From positions 1 to 31,777 of the IMG/VR virus record IMGVR_UViG_3300021093_000244: a stretch of 31,777 nt of DNA, one strand, 5' to 3'. The notes beneath the pieces were generated by a model, which was given only the letters and a program-made list of their open reading frames with translations, searched no databases and had not been told where the DNA came from. Source of the stretch: a virus. Of this stretch, positions 31,680 to 31,777 are shown in pieces. Within the stretch, counting starts at the first letter, position 1. The number at the start of each line of letters is the position of its first letter. Position numbers and translations under genes: made by a program.

Positions 31680-31777
31680 GCAATTTCAAGAAGACTGGAC
31701 GAATAAATATAAAAAGAGTATTGATTGCTCAAATCCAAAAGGATTTTCTCAACGCGCTCATTGTGCGGGAAGAAAAA
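31666..31777 (+). CDS. small Cys/His-motif protein, N-terminal part (cut by window end)
   Basis: The first 37 residues read MKTFKQFQEDWTNKYKKSID followed by CSNPKGFSQRAHCAGRK, and the frame is still open at the right edge. The motif C21-S-N-P-K-G-F-S-Q-R-A-H32-C33-A-G-R-K recurs in marine T4-like phages and in some of their larger proteins (I associate it with DUF5872, not certain). The Cys/His spacing might bind a metal, but a full site is not visible. The start overlaps gene 16 by 14 nt in another frame. T4 has gene 17 (large terminase) here, so this would be a small insert or a short gene ahead of it. Confidence 0.72.
   Translation, partial: MKTFKQFQEDWTNKYKKSIDCSNPKGFSQRAHCAGRK

Noticed and set aside
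31702-31709. AATAAATA box near the right edge
   Set aside because: It is within the coding sequence of the last, truncated gene (N-K-Y codons) and no downstream start can be seen in the window.

Overview
The window reads as a late (virion morphogenesis) segment of a T4-like contractile-tailed phage, most likely a marine cyanomyovirus of Prochlorococcus or Synechococcus, or a close marine relative. The evidence is an unbroken T4-type order of recognisable proteins (gp25, gp6, a giant YHYH-domain protein, gp8, a DUF4815 protein, three small proteins, gp13, gp14, gp15, gp16). AT-rich DNA, almost no intergenic space, every gene on the + strand and several ATAAATA-type late promoter boxes fit this. 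No tRNA, rRNA, CRISPR array, integrase or insertion sequence was seen.

Region 1 (1-3302) is an accessory cluster. It holds a GT-A-type glycosyltransferase, a 49-aa protein, a 2OG-Fe(II) oxygenase-like protein, a 47-aa basic protein, a 233-aa protein that I recall from cyanomyoviruses, a 202-aa protein of unknown function and two or three very small frames. Two nearly identical 30-bp repeats (2301-2330 and 3044-3073) flank the 202-aa gene. Each can fold into two consecutive hairpins, and the second hairpin is kept with different base pairs in the two copies. I read the 743-bp unit as a possible cargo insertion. This is the most unusual nucleotide-level structure in the window.

Region 2 (3303-27132) encodes baseplate wedge and attached structures: gp25 and gp6, a 4135-aa modular protein at the position of T4 gene 7, gp8 and a 2504-aa DUF4815 protein. 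The last two large proteins plus gp8 fill 3705-27132 almost without gaps. T4-like genes 7, 9, 10, 11, 12 and fibritin are not recognisable as separate genes, so the two giant proteins probably cover much of that architecture.

Region 3 (27134-31777) has three small overlapping genes (74, 60 and 128 aa), then the neck and tail-completion genes 13, 14 and 15, the small terminase gene 16, and the start of a gene with a Cys/His motif cut by the window edge.

Across regions 2 and 3 the same few short, probably beta-rich sequence modules recur in proteins that share no common ancestor. A GSGY/GSGA repeat is in the giant protein, gp8, the DUF4815 protein and gp14. An 'RG..GT..H..G' module is in the giant protein, the DUF4815 protein and at the C-terminus of gp15. 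A 'G-x-T/S-SGA-x-A' module is in the giant protein, the DUF4815 protein and at the C-terminus of gp14. gp8, gp14 and gp15 are each longer than their T4 counterparts by about the size of these additions, which suggests a shared set of surface domains spread along the tail, from baseplate to neck.
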